A DNA stretch of 37,176 nt from an uncultured Eubacteriales bacterium (GCA_959605275.1 CAUHFD010000004.1:1-37176); one strand, 5' to 3'; positions 26,132-34,725 are shown, numbered from the stretch's first letter. Made by a program: numbers and translations. The notes: generated by a model not told the origin, from the letters alone.

Positions 26132-28030
26132 TTAAACTTCACTTCTCTTTTTTATTGTCACTGCAATCAATGCGCTGCCTGTCAACAGAAGTATAAAGGC
26201 AATTGGCAATGCACTCTGAACACCGGTATCCTCCGGTGTATCCTGTTTGTCATCATTGCTGCCCGCATTGTTGTTATTGCTTGAATTGTTATTTTCTGAA
26301 CTTTCGTTGTTTCCCGGATTCTCATTTTCTCCCGGATCTTCCGTGTTTCCTCCGCCCGGATTATAAGCTTCGGGGATTTCGTAATCATCAGGTACCGTTG
26401 TCGGCAAATCTATTGCGGCTCCGGTGTTATAAGTTGTCTTAAGAATAACGTTAACAAAGAAAATCTGCGTATCAAATTCATCTGCCGCCATTTTCAAAAG
26501 AAATTTCTTCTCCGGGTTACCGGTCAAAATCCACTCAATATTTTTCTTGCACTGCTCTGCATTCACGCTTGCAGCGGGAAGATTCGGATCGCCCAAATTT
26601 GTTTGATCTGCTACGTCAGAAATTAAATACCACGTTTTTCCGTTGTCTTTAGAGGCTAAGAATTTACAGTTTTTGTAAGCTCCCCAACCGCCAATTGTAA
26701 AGTTAACAGCACGGTCATTTAAATCGATTTCATAAACCAAATAGCCCTCACTCTCAACATTCATATAAACGTCATTCCATTGCATAATTGTTTTTGCAAA
26801 CTGAGAGTCTTTTAAGAAGGCACCGCCGTCTACAACCTCCGGTTTTGTTGCCACTTTGTTGTCCCAAATATCCTTTTGCTGTGCAGCTTCGTCTGCATCT
26901 TCTACATTAAGCGGAGAAGCATCAAACCGGAATTCATAATCTTTTGTACCGGTCGGCTCAGTCACTTCAATGTTATAAACAAGTGTTTTAGTGCCATAAG
27001 TTACTGTTAAAGCTTGTTGTTCTGCTACCGCTGCAGAACTGAATCCCGAAACCATGTCCGCCGTGACGGTAATATCCTTAGTAGAATTATCACTATAAGT
27101 TGCCGTTATAACTCCGCCAGTTACATCTAAAGATTCTCCGACGGAATAGCTCTTTTTCGTTGGCTCTGCTTTCCACTCGATTTTTGTCAAAGTGACTTCA
27201 GAAACAGTAATATCAAAAGTGGTTGTTTTCTCTTGGTATGTAATAGTTAACGTTTTCGTTCCCGCAGTTTCGCTGTCAAAACCGGTAACCATATTGGCTG
27301 TCAAATCAATAATTTCATCTGGACCCGCCTGCCGCGTCACAGTCACCTTTCCTCCGGTTACATCCAAAGGTTCTCCGATAAAATAGTTCGTTTTTGTTGG
27401 CGCTGCACTTAAACTAATGCTCGTAACAGAGCTTTTACGATCAGTAGCAACATCAAATTTTTTATATCTGATTTTGCCTGCGTTTTCATTAGCCGCAATC
27501 TTCAGGTAAACAATCTTTTTGCCGGAGCTGTCAACAGCCGCATTAGATAAAACAGCTTTGTTGGCATCCATCGTAGTAGCATATTGCTCTGCAATCGCAG
27601 CCTCTAAAGCGCTATCGGATTTCTCTCCGCCGGTATAATTAATAATCGTCGAATATGTGGTGTTATCGGCAGATAACTGCACTGTAAAATTGTTGCAGGA
27701 ATCCGCAGTCCAATTTTGCAATTTTAAACTGATAGCATCTCTGTTCAGCTCAAGTTTAAAGATATTATATTGTCCATTTAACAACTGCCGATGAGACAAA
27801 TCTAACTCTTCACCTGCAGGACGGAATGCCGCCCATAAATCAATCATCTCACCCTGGAGTTCTCCAACTGCAATATCGTCCATGATTTTGTCAGTTGCTC
27901 CTGTTGCTTCTTTTGCCCTTGACCACACAGAAAACTCTTTTTCATAGGTTCCTTCATCAGCTAATACACTGGGGATTGCGATTGTCAACATTAAACACAG
28001 TGCTGCAATCATTGATATTACCCTTTTCAT
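26132..28030 (-). CDS. Surface-anchored protein with two bacterial Ig-like (Big_3) repeats
   Basis: 632 residues with a signal peptide (MKRVISMIAALCLMLTIAIP, cleavage near ALA-DEG at 25). A beta-rich N-terminal domain (about 30-200) is followed by two Big_3-like repeats (LDVTGGKVTVTRQAGPDEII with MVTGFDSETAGTKTLTITY, and LDVTGGVITATYSDNSTKDI with MVSGFSSAAVAEQQALTVTY). A second beta-rich domain (about 365-535) resembles the first in its use of LELNRDAISLKLQNW and YEIDLNDRAVNFTIGGW, which may be glycan-binding. A Gly/Asn/Glu-rich spacer precedes PEDTG, a membrane helix and KKRSEV. PEDTG looks like a relaxed sortase signal but is not LPxTG. It is first in the operon, with AAGGAGG before ATG. 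Likely a surface glycan-binding protein. Confidence 0.82.
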   Translation of the reverse strand: MKRVISMIAALCLMLTIAIPSVLADEGTYEKEFSVWSRAKEATGATDKIMDDIAVGELQGEMIDLWAAFRPAGEELDLSHRQLLNGQYNIFKLELNRDAISLKLQNWTADSCNNFTVQLSADNTTYSTIINYTGGEKSDSALEAAIAEQYATTMDANKAVLSNAAVDSSGKKIVYLKIAANENAGKIRYKKFDVATDRKSSVTSISLSAAPTKTNYFIGEPLDVTGGKVTVTRQAGPDEIIDLTANMVTGFDSETAGTKTLTITYQEKTTTFDITVSEVTLTKIEWKAEPTKKSYSVGESLDVTGGVITATYSDNSTKDITVTADMVSGFSSAAVAEQQALTVTYGTKTLVYNIEVTEPTGTKDYEFRFDASPLNVEDADEAAQQKDIWDNKVATKPEVVDGGAFLKDSQFAKTIMQWNDVYMNVESEGYLVYEIDLNDRAVNFTIGGWGAYKNCKFLASKDNGKTWYLISDVADQTNLGDPNLPAASVNAEQCKKNIEWILTGNPEKKFLLKMAADEFDTQIFFVNVILKTTYNTGAAIDLPTTVPDDYEIPEAYNPGGGNTEDPGENENPGNNESSENNNSSNNNNAGSNDDKQDTPEDTGVQSALPIAFILLLTGSALIAVTIKKRSEV

Positions 28031-28106
28031 CGTTTTTCCTCCTTAAAATTCATTTTATTACATTTATGAAATCCCTTACCTGTCTGGCACTGGGATAGCA
28101 CCCAAC

Positions 28107-28121
28107 AACTTGTACATTCGT
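28107..28121. promoter_or_regulatory. Candidate operator copy 1 for the divergent regulator
   Basis: AACTTGTACATTCGT matches AACTTGTATATTTGT (28387-28401) at 13 of 15 positions in the same orientation. One copy sits upstream of each divergent transcript. TTGTAC is also the core half-site of B. subtilis AraR operators, and the regulator here has the same GntR-LacI build. No experimental support is visible. Confidence 0.4.
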
Positions 28122-28183
28122 TTAATACATGTTTATGATTGTTTTGATATGCAAAGAGCACTACTCAAGCAAAATATTGTGTA

Positions 28184-28209
28184 ATTATTTTCCAATATTG
28201 GAAAATAAT
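28184..28209. promoter_or_regulatory. Perfect 26-bp palindrome in the divergent control region
   Basis: The half-site ATTATTTTCCAAT is followed at once by its exact reverse complement, with the centre between 28196 and 28197. It lies 154 bp upstream of the surface-protein start in a 400-bp non-coding, very AT-rich region (28031-28443). A gap-free palindrome of this length is typical of a dimeric repressor or activator site. I could not place a convincing minus-strand promoter; the AT-rich stretch 28200-28260 offers several weak -10 boxes. Confidence 0.6.
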
Positions 28210-28322
28210 GTTTTAATAATAAAATTTAATTGAATAATTTTATATATTTTAACAATTAGTTTGTTTTTTTAAACGAGCTTTTCCTATTCATTAACAGGTA
28301 TATTTTTAACTGTTTTTCTCTC

Positions 28323-28342
28323 TGTGATTTCATATTATCACA
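28323..28342. promoter_or_regulatory. Inverted repeat upstream of the regulator promoter
   Basis: TGTGAT (28323-28328) and ATCACA (28337-28342) are separated by 8 bp. The spacing does not fit a CRP site (TGTGA-N6-TCACA would need closer arms). It lies 38 bp upstream of the -35 box of the regulator gene and could be a global-regulator site. Confidence 0.35.
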
Positions 28343-28380
28343 CAAACATTACATAAGTCAATGGTTATTTATGGCTTCTA

Positions 28381-28409
28381 TTGACAAACTTGTATATTTG
28401 TAATATAAT
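28381..28409 (+). promoter_or_regulatory. Consensus sigma-A promoter of the regulator gene
   Basis: TTGACA (28381-28386), a 17-bp spacer, and TATAAT (28404-28409): both hexamers match the consensus fully. Transcription should start near 28416, about 28 bp before the chosen start codon. A candidate operator fills the spacer, suggesting strong expression held down by autoregulation. Confidence 0.85.
28387..28401. promoter_or_regulatory. Candidate operator copy 2 inside the regulator promoter
   Basis: AACTTGTATATTTGT occupies the spacer between the -35 and -10 boxes and repeats the motif at 28107-28121 with two C/T changes. A repressor bound here would block RNA polymerase directly. Inference from position and repetition only. 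Confidence 0.4.
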
Positions 28410-28443
28410 GTAGTAAAAGAAGTGTGATTGGGAGAGGATGGCA

Positions 28444-29574
28444 ATGCAGAAAAACAAAACGGGTTCAGAGCCGTTGTATAAGCAAATTAAAAATTATCTG
28501 GATACACTGATCCAACAAAATTTCAACAATACAGAATTTCGTTTTCCTTCCGAAAACCAAATCGCGACCCGATTCCACTCCAGCCGCGTACCGGTAATTC
28601 AAGCATTAAAGGAACTGGAAAACGAAGGTAAGATCTACCGGATACAAGGGAAAGGCTCCTTTATTCAGACTGGGAACTCCGTACAAGACCAGCCGGAACT
28701 CCATATCGGTATGATGCTGCCGAGACTTTCCAGCAAATACGTTTCGGAAATGATTGACGGAGCGAAAGCCTATTTGGAACAGCACAATATCAAATTATAT
28801 ATCTGCGTCACTGATGACGAATCACAAAAAGAAAAAGAATTCATCGAATCTATCCGGTCTATGCAATTTCAGGGATTGCTGTTTTTTCCGGTCATTCACA
28901 GCACATACAGTGACGCTATTTTGGATTTGGCAATCAGTAAATTCCCCACTGTTTTCATCGGCCGCAATATGCCGCGGTTAAACATCAGTAGCGTATTCTG
29001 TGATCCGTATAATCAAGCTTATCATGCCGTAGAATACTTGCTTGAAAACAAACGTGCAAATATTGCTTTTATCAGCGAACGTTCCGATTCTTCTCCGTTC
29101 TATGAAAAAAGGATGAAAGGTTATCAATCGGCAATGCAACACTATTTTCATGAAACAAATGCCTTGGCAGCTGAAATTGATTTCTTTCGTGAGAAATCGC
29201 CGGAATCAGACAAAGCAATTGATGCTGATATCTGCTCGTTTCTGGACAAGCATCCGGATGCAACTTCAATTATTACTACCAATTTGGCAATCGTACAAAT
29301 TTATCAACACCTGATAAAAAAGCAAGTCGCGCCGGGGAAATACACAATTCTGGTGTTTGACAGCGCTGAAAAAATGGATTTTATCCCCTATCAAAATTTA
29401 GTAATTATCGACCAATGCCCGTATAAAATCGGTTATCTGGCTGCCGAACAGCTCCATCTTCAAATCACACAACATGCACCGCTTCAAAATATAGATGTTC
29501 CGGAACGTTTTGTTGCGCACAGAAGCAATTTTACTGATATTTTTCCGATTACTACTATGAATATCCAGGAATAA
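28444..29574 (+). CDS. GntR-LacI chimeric transcriptional regulator (AraR-type)
   Basis: About 376 residues. The N-terminal 75 residues are a GntR winged helix-turn-helix (EPLYKQIKNYLDTLI, FPSENQIATRFHSSRVPVIQ, ELENEGKIYRIQGKGSF). The rest is a LacI/periplasmic-binding-protein-like sensor (HIGMMLPRLSSKYVSEMIDG, FPTVFIGRNMP, VEYLLENKRANIAFISE, IGYLAAEQL). This domain pair is that of AraR, a repressor released by a sugar. The frame opens at 28438, but that ATG touches the GGAGAGG ribosome site. ATG 28444 has correct spacing and is preferred. Being divergent from the glycan locus and under a consensus promoter, it most likely controls the locus in response to an import product. Confidence 0.9.
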   Translation: MQKNKTGSEPLYKQIKNYLDTLIQQNFNNTEFRFPSENQIATRFHSSRVPVIQALKELENEGKIYRIQGKGSFIQTGNSVQDQPELHIGMMLPRLSSKYVSEMIDGAKAYLEQHNIKLYICVTDDESQKEKEFIESIRSMQFQGLLFFPVIHSTYSDAILDLAISKFPTVFIGRNMPRLNISSVFCDPYNQAYHAVEYLLENKRANIAFISERSDSSPFYEKRMKGYQSAMQHYFHETNALAAEIDFFREKSPESDKAIDADICSFLDKHPDATSIITTNLAIVQIYQHLIKKQVAPGKYTILVFDSAEKMDFIPYQNLVIIDQCPYKIGYLAAEQLHLQITQHAPLQNIDVPERFVAHRSNFTDIFPITTMNIQE

Positions 29575-29620
29575 TCATGTAGTTTCAAATGATTGTTCTT
29601 ATAAGACTTCAACACATAAC

Positions 29621-29664
29621 AAATCCGAATCTCACCTCTAACAGAGGCAGGATTCGGATTTTTT
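29621..29664 (+). terminator. Rho-independent terminator of the regulator gene
   Basis: AAATCCGAATC (29621-29631) pairs with GATTCGGATTT (29651-29661), with an inner CCTCT/AGAGG stem, and a run of six T closes it (29659-29664). It lies 47 bp after the stop codon. The rest of the 243-bp gap to dinB holds only the dinB promoter. Confidence 0.88.
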
Positions 29665-29751
29665 GTCCTTTCAGCAAATTTAAATTTAGAGCTGCCGATC
29701 ATTGCTTTAAATGTTCAACCCTATTGCTGCTTTTAGATATTCCGCAAGGAA

Positions 29752-29780
29752 TTGACGACATATCAAAAATATATTACAAT
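29752..29780 (+). promoter_or_regulatory. Promoter of dinB
   Basis: TTGACG (29752-29757), a 17-bp spacer and TACAAT (29775-29780) match the sigma-A consensus at 5 of 6 positions in each hexamer. The gene's AAAGGAG ribosome site follows. I see no LexA box around it. Confidence 0.7.
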
Positions 29781-29817
29781 GATATTGTGATAAAAACACC
29801 AAAAGGAGAGCCTATGC

Positions 29818-31053
29818 ATGAAACGGCTTGTATTCCATGTTGATGTAAACAGTGCTTTTCTTTCATGGGAGGCTGCAAAACGAGTTGCCGAAGGCGGCGA
29901 AGATATCCGGCTGATCCCATCCGCTATCGGCGGTGACAGAGAAAAACGTACCGGCGTTATTTTGGCAAAATCCATTCCGGCAAAACAATATCATATTAAA
30001 ACCGGAGAACCAGTAGCAATGGCATTGCGAAAATGCCCGGAACTCTACCTTGCCAAACCGGACTTTCGACTCTACGAGCGCAGTTCTAAAGAGTTTATGG
30101 ATATTTGCCGGGAGTATGCGCCGGTGGTCGAAAAATATTCCATTGACGAATGCTTTCTCGATATGAGCGGCACTTCTCTGATTTATCCCGATCCCGTCGC
30201 GTTAGCAAATGAAATAAAGAATAAAATCCGTGATACGCTTGGCTTTACCGTCAACATCGGTGTCGGGGAAAACAAGCTGCTTGCAAAAATGGCAAGCGAC
30301 TTTGAAAAGCCCGACAAGGTGCATACACTGTTTCTAAGTGAAATCGAAAAGAAACTATGGCCGCTTCCGGTCAGAAACCTGTTTTCAGTAGGTCATGCGA
30401 CTGCGGAAAGATTGGAAAAAATATCTATTAAAACAATCGGAGATTTGGCAAAAACTGATTTGAAGTGGGTTCAAAATATCCTCGGCAAAAAACCGGGAGA
30501 GCAGTTACATCATTATGCTAACGGCATTGATTCTTCTCCGGTTCTCTCGGAACCGGAAGAAGCAAAAGGGTACAGCGTTTCCACCACTTTAGAAGAGGAT
30601 GTAAAAACAACAGACGGAGCCAATCACATTCTGCTGGCTCTAGCTGACAGTGTGTCCTCCAGGATGAGAGCAGACGGAGCAAGAGCTTACTGCATCGGCG
30701 TTACCATCCGGGATAACAACTTCAAAAACAAGTCGCATCAAGTAAAACTCTCTGAGCCGACAGATATTACCTCGGAAATATTTAGTACCGCAAAAAAGCT
30801 TTTTGGCGAACTCTGGGACAAGCGCACCCCTCTGCGTCTGTTAGGGATTTCCCTTACCAATATTACGAAAGAAGACACGGAACAAATTTCCTTCTTTCCC
30901 AACAAGCAAAAGGAACGCGCCCAAAAAGCAGATAAAGCAATCGACTCTATCCGAAACAAATTCGGTATGGCGGCAATCTCCCGCGGCTGCCCTATTCCGT
31001 CCGTTGAAGTTGGCAAAAAGTATAAAGCGCAGATAGAAGGTAAAAAAGAATGA
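29818..31053 (+). CDS. dinB: DNA polymerase IV (Y family)
   Basis: 411 residues. Y-family landmarks: FHVDVNSAFLSWEA (6-19) with the first metal-binding Asp (D9), and YSIDECFLDMSG (107-118) with catalytic D110 and E111. A helix-hairpin-helix-like thumb (LFSVGHATAERLEKISIKTI) follows, and a little-finger domain. The phrase QISFF (356-360) near the C-terminus fits a beta-clamp-binding motif. It makes error-prone copies past damaged bases. The VNSAFLSWEA variant of the palm motif is common in clostridial members. ATG 29818 has AAAGGAG (29802-29808) upstream. It is unrelated to the flanking loci and has its own promoter and terminator. Confidence 0.93.
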   Translation: MKRLVFHVDVNSAFLSWEAAKRVAEGGEDIRLIPSAIGGDREKRTGVILAKSIPAKQYHIKTGEPVAMALRKCPELYLAKPDFRLYERSSKEFMDICREYAPVVEKYSIDECFLDMSGTSLIYPDPVALANEIKNKIRDTLGFTVNIGVGENKLLAKMASDFEKPDKVHTLFLSEIEKKLWPLPVRNLFSVGHATAERLEKISIKTIGDLAKTDLKWVQNILGKKPGEQLHHYANGIDSSPVLSEPEEAKGYSVSTTLEEDVKTTDGANHILLALADSVSSRMRADGARAYCIGVTIRDNNFKNKSHQVKLSEPTDITSEIFSTAKKLFGELWDKRTPLRLLGISLTNITKEDTEQISFFPNKQKERAQKADKAIDSIRNKFGMAAISRGCPIPSVEVGKKYKAQIEGKKE

Positions 31054-31055
31054 AC

Positions 31056-31094
31056 AAGAGAGGTGCACCGCCCGGAAAGCCGTGCACCTCTCTT
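31056..31094. terminator. Bidirectional terminator between dinB and cbiC
   Basis: AAGAGAGGTGCAC (31056-31068) and GTGCACCTCTCTT (31082-31094) form a perfect 13-bp stem 2 bp after the dinB stop. It is followed by TTCTTTAT on the plus strand and by GTTCATTCTTTTTTA on the minus strand. It serves both convergent transcripts. Confidence 0.88.
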
Positions 31095-31099
31095 CTTTA

Positions 31100-31729
31100 T
31101 CAATCCCGCGGGCAAGCCATATACAAAAGTGCATTGATGATCGCCGCCGCCACATTGCTGCCGCCTTTCCTGCCTTTTGCTACAATGTATGGCACGCCGC
31201 TTTCCATAATAATTTCCTTCGATTCGCAAACATGCACAAATCCAACCGGTACTCCTATCACAAAGGCAGGTCTTACCTCGCCGCTTTTGATTAACTTATC
31301 CAATTCCAGCAGTGCGGTCGGCGCATTCCCCACGACAAAGATGATTGGTTTTTGAATCGTTTCCGCCGCTTTCCGCACGCTGATCGATGAACGGGTGACA
31401 TTCTCTTCCTTTGCTCTTTTTGCTACATCCTCGTCGGAAATAAAGCACTGCACTCTGCCGCCCAGCTTTTCCAAAACAGACTTATTAATCCCTGCCATTG
31501 CCATTTTGGTATCTGTTACAATCTCCGCGCCGCTTTTTAATGCTTCCAGCGCAATCTGTACCGCGTTTTCTGAAAAGCAAAGGGTGTTTACATAGTCAAA
31601 ATCTGCGGTGGTATGAATCACACGTTTGATAATCGGCGCTTTTTCTTCATCCAAAGCCGTATCCCCAAGCTCCTTTGTAATAATAGAAAAACTCCTTTTT
31701 TCAATTTCCATCGGTTGCAATATTTCCAT
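31100..31729 (-). CDS. cbiC: Cobalt-precorrin-8 methylmutase
   Basis: 209 residues, standard length. It moves the C-11 methyl group to C-12 of the corrin ring to give cobyrinate. Family blocks: IHTTADFDY with the catalytic His (H39), VTDTKMAMAGI, VVGNAPTALLEL, VIGVPVGFVHVCESKE and AKGRKGGSNVAAAIINALL. It starts after AAGGAGG, which overlaps the cbiP stop codon region, so the genes are coupled. The wider set (with cbiP, cbiA, cbiJ) points to the anaerobic cobalt-early route, hence the cbi names. Confidence 0.95.
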   Translation of the reverse strand: MEILQPMEIEKRSFSIITKELGDTALDEEKAPIIKRVIHTTADFDYVNTLCFSENAVQIALEALKSGAEIVTDTKMAMAGINKSVLEKLGGRVQCFISDEDVAKRAKEENVTRSSISVRKAAETIQKPIIFVVGNAPTALLELDKLIKSGEVRPAFVIGVPVGFVHVCESKEIIMESGVPYIVAKGRKGGSNVAAAIINALLYMACPRD

Positions 31730-31734
31730 GTCCG

Positions 31735-33240
31735 CTATGCCTCCTTAACGCCCTCGTTTAATATTTTATATACTAATTCCATATCCAGTGACCGCCGCAA
31801 GGAATCCGCCAACAGATTATATTGCTGTTCTTTATAGTCTTTCAGGCTAATCATTTCTTTTTGCTCCGTTCCAATGCCCTTGCGTTTCAACAAAGCTTTT
31901 GATAAAGCCTGCAACACCTCGTTAGAATCAAACAAGCCATGTACATAGCTGCCGTAAACACTCACATGATCCGAAATACCGTCTTGTTTCTCATAGCCGT
32001 CTGCATCGGACAGATGAGTTAAATCGGTTTGTCCGATTGTATTTCCCATGTGGATTTCATAACCCTCGAAATGAGCACCGCTCAGTTCGGACAGCACTCC
32101 CGAAACTTTTCCAAACTGACCATTCACCCTGGTTCGCATTTTTTGCTGCCCAAACACCGTTTCCGCCTTTACTAAACCAAGCCCCTCTATTTCGCCGCCT
32201 TCTTCTACCCCGTACGGATCCGATATTTTTCGGCACAACATCTGGTATCCGCCGCAAATCCCTATCAACGGATTCCCCGCTCCGGCATACCGCTGGATTT
32301 TTGCCGCCAATCCGGATTCTTTCAGCCATTTCAGGTCGGCAATCGTATTCTTGGTTCCGGGCAGGATGACAAGATCCGGCATCCCGAACTCTTGAGCGCG
32401 GCTAACATATCGTACCGAAAACGCCTCTACGCAAGAAAGCGCGCCAAAATCGGTAAAATTGGAGATTTTGGGCAGCCGTATAACAGCAATATCTACTGCG
32501 CCATTTCCATTTTTTGAAATCAGTCGTTCCGACAGACTATCCTCATCATCAATATCCAGCTTTAAATACGGCACTACTCCTACCACAGGCAAATCGATCA
32601 GATCCTCCAGCATATTAAGCCCCGGTTTGAGAATCTCCACATCGCCGCGAAACTTATTGATGATCGTACCTTTCATATACGCTCTGTCCTGCTCCAACAG
32701 CTTGACAGTCCCATAAAGAGAAGCAAACACACCGCCGCGGTCAATATCTCCTACAATCAGTACGGGAGCGTTTACCATTCGCGCCATTCCCATGTTGATG
32801 ATATCATCCTGCAAGAGATTGATTTCTGCCGGACTGCCCGCGCCTTCAATGACAATAATGTCATTTTCTGCCGCAAGACTGTTGTACGCCTCCATAATAT
32901 CGGGTTTCAAAACGCTTTTCATTTTAAAATAATCAACCGCCCGCTTATTTCCAAGCACCTTGCCGTTGACAATAACCTGCGATCCTTCATCACTGGTAGG
33001 CTTAAGCAGGATCGGATTCATCCGTACGTCCGGGCTTTTACCTGCCGCTTCCGCCTGCACCACCTGAGCACGACCCATTTCCAGCCCGTCCTGCGTGATA
33101 AAGGAATTGAGCGCCATATTTTGGGATTTGAACGGAGCAACCCGATAGCCATCCTGCATGAAAATGCGGCATAGCCCCGCGGCAATCCAGCTTTTGCCCG
33201 CATTGGAAGTTGTCCCCTGAATCATAATTGCTTTTGCCAT
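31735..33240 (-). CDS. cbiP: Cobyric acid synthase (glutamine-hydrolysing)
   Basis: 501 residues. The N-terminal dethiobiotin-synthetase-like ATPase carries MIQGTTSNAGKSWIAAGL and PFKSQNMALNSF. The C-terminal class I glutamine amidotransferase-like domain has IGICGGYQMLC (nucleophile C329) and SYVHGLFD (H434). It amidates the b, d, e and g carboxylates of adenosylcobyrinate a,c-diamide. The ribosome site is AGAAAGGGA. The 108-bp gap upstream (33241-33348) has no convincing gene, only a short hairpin (33312-33335). Confidence 0.95.
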   Translation of the reverse strand: MAKAIMIQGTTSNAGKSWIAAGLCRIFMQDGYRVAPFKSQNMALNSFITQDGLEMGRAQVVQAEAAGKSPDVRMNPILLKPTSDEGSQVIVNGKVLGNKRAVDYFKMKSVLKPDIMEAYNSLAAENDIIVIEGAGSPAEINLLQDDIINMGMARMVNAPVLIVGDIDRGGVFASLYGTVKLLEQDRAYMKGTIINKFRGDVEILKPGLNMLEDLIDLPVVGVVPYLKLDIDDEDSLSERLISKNGNGAVDIAVIRLPKISNFTDFGALSCVEAFSVRYVSRAQEFGMPDLVILPGTKNTIADLKWLKESGLAAKIQRYAGAGNPLIGICGGYQMLCRKISDPYGVEEGGEIEGLGLVKAETVFGQQKMRTRVNGQFGKVSGVLSELSGAHFEGYEIHMGNTIGQTDLTHLSDADGYEKQDGISDHVSVYGSYVHGLFDSNEVLQALSKALLKRKGIGTEQKEMISLKDYKEQQYNLLADSLRRSLDMELVYKILNEGVKEA

Positions 33241-33348
33241 GATAGGAATCCCTTTCTAAAAATACATTTTCGATAAAACCGCCAAAATTGATCGTTGCCT
33301 GTCTCTGATATAACAGCCAAACAAAATTGGTTGTTCTGTCACCCATAA

Positions 33349-34725
33349 TCATTTTTGTCCGCGCTTTTCCTGATATGCGGCACAAGCCCTGAGCAAGCGC
33401 TCTGCGGAATCCGGTGCAGCGTAGAAATGCAGATGGGGATACCCTGCGACCAAATGATCCTGCGCCACAACACAAGGATAAGTCACTCCGGAGCTTTCCT
33501 TTTTCGCAAGAAAAGCATCCCCGCATATTTCACTGTCTGCATAATGAAATTCGTGAGCAAAAATTTGATCTCCCTTTTTGCAAAGAAGATTATCGGCTTG
33601 AGCCGTAAGGGTCACATAACCAAAGCGCTGCAATCTGTCTGTCATTTTGGAGGTGGATTTTATCAATCCCGCCAAGGAGTAAGTAGTTCCGTCCCGATCG
33701 ATAAAGCGTTCCTGCAAATAGAGGAAGCCCCCGCATTCCCCATAGACAGGCATCCCGTCCTTCCATGCCGAACGAATGCTTTCCAGCATTTCAATATTGC
33801 CGCTTAGCTGTTTTAAATACAATTCCGGATAACCGCCACCGAAAATGACGCCGGAAATTCCGTCCGGCAATTTTCTATCCGCAAGGGGCGAAAACTCTAC
33901 AAGCTCTGCTCCCATTCGGGTCAATATATCCAATCCATCCTGATAATAAAAACAAAACGCCTTGTCCTTTGCGATCCCGATTCGCACCTGGGTTTGAAAC
34001 CGGGAAGGAATCTCATTATAGGAAAACGGCTCTGCTGTTTCAGCCAGCTTCATCAAGCCGTTTAAATCCAACGTCTTTTCTGCCTGCACCGCCAAAGCTT
34101 GTATCATCTCTTGCAGCCGGCTGACTTCTGCCGCCGTCACCAAGCCGAGATGCCGGCTTTCCAAAGAAACCTCCGGCATAGACGGCAAATAGCCGTATAC
34201 GCGCAAGCCGGTGTGAGCTTGAATCATTTTTTGATAGTATTCCGCCATCTGCGGACTTTTTACCTGATTCAGTATTACACCGCTGATGCGATTCGGTTTA
34301 AAATCCCGGAGTCCTTGCAGCAACGCGCAAACCGTCAGCGACATACCCTTGCAATTCAGAACAATCACAACCGGCGTTTTTGTGTCATTGGAAAGCGCCC
34401 AGCTGGAATAGTCGGCGGTGCTTCCGACGCCATCATAAAAGCCCATGACGCCCTCGATCACCGAAAGCTGACTGTTTAAACTGTTTGCCGCCAAAGAGTG
34501 CCGCACTCCTTGTTTTTTCATTAAAAACAAATCCAGATTACGCGCATTCGCCCCGATGATTTCCGAATGGAACATGGGATCAATGTAATCGGGACCGCAT
34601 TTAAAAGAGGATACCGCAATACCGCGCTCTTTGAAAGCGCCTAAAACTGCGCAAGTGACGGTTGTTTTGCCGCAGCCGCTACCGGAACCGGCAATCATAA
34701 TGCGCGGCGGATTAGCTTGGTTCAT
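33349..34725 (-). CDS. cbiA: Cobyrinate a,c-diamide synthase
   Basis: 458 residues. The P-loop-like GSGSGCGKTT (13-22), FKCGPDYIDPMFH and EGVMGFYDG mark the ATP-dependent domain. YGECGGFLYL with nucleophile C331 marks the glutamine amidotransferase domain, closed by FHYADSE and YPHLHFYA. It amidates the a and c side chains of cobyrinate, just before cbiP in the pathway. ATG is preceded by AAGGAG. Confidence 0.95.
   Translation of the reverse strand: MNQANPPRIMIAGSGSGCGKTTVTCAVLGAFKERGIAVSSFKCGPDYIDPMFHSEIIGANARNLDLFLMKKQGVRHSLAANSLNSQLSVIEGVMGFYDGVGSTADYSSWALSNDTKTPVVIVLNCKGMSLTVCALLQGLRDFKPNRISGVILNQVKSPQMAEYYQKMIQAHTGLRVYGYLPSMPEVSLESRHLGLVTAAEVSRLQEMIQALAVQAEKTLDLNGLMKLAETAEPFSYNEIPSRFQTQVRIGIAKDKAFCFYYQDGLDILTRMGAELVEFSPLADRKLPDGISGVIFGGGYPELYLKQLSGNIEMLESIRSAWKDGMPVYGECGGFLYLQERFIDRDGTTYSLAGLIKSTSKMTDRLQRFGYVTLTAQADNLLCKKGDQIFAHEFHYADSEICGDAFLAKKESSGVTYPCVVAQDHLVAGYPHLHFYAAPDSAERLLRACAAYQEKRGQK

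Noticed and set aside
28107..28130. CcpA (cre) site in the divergent region
   Set aside because: The CG-centred stretch on the minus strand misses the required TG of the cre consensus, so I do not call carbon catabolite control from it.
28323..28342. CRP-type site
   Set aside because: The arms TGTGA and TCACA are ten bases apart rather than six, and CRP control is not expected in Clostridia.
29665..29817. LexA (SOS) box before dinB
   Set aside because: I found no clear GAAC-N4-GTTC type palindrome near the promoter.
33038..33526. Minus-strand frame of 162 codons bridging cbiA and cbiP
   Set aside because: It overlaps the 3' end of cbiA and the 5' end of cbiP in another frame, has a cysteine-rich nonsense-like composition, and shows no family pattern. 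The 108-bp gap itself has no gene I can support.
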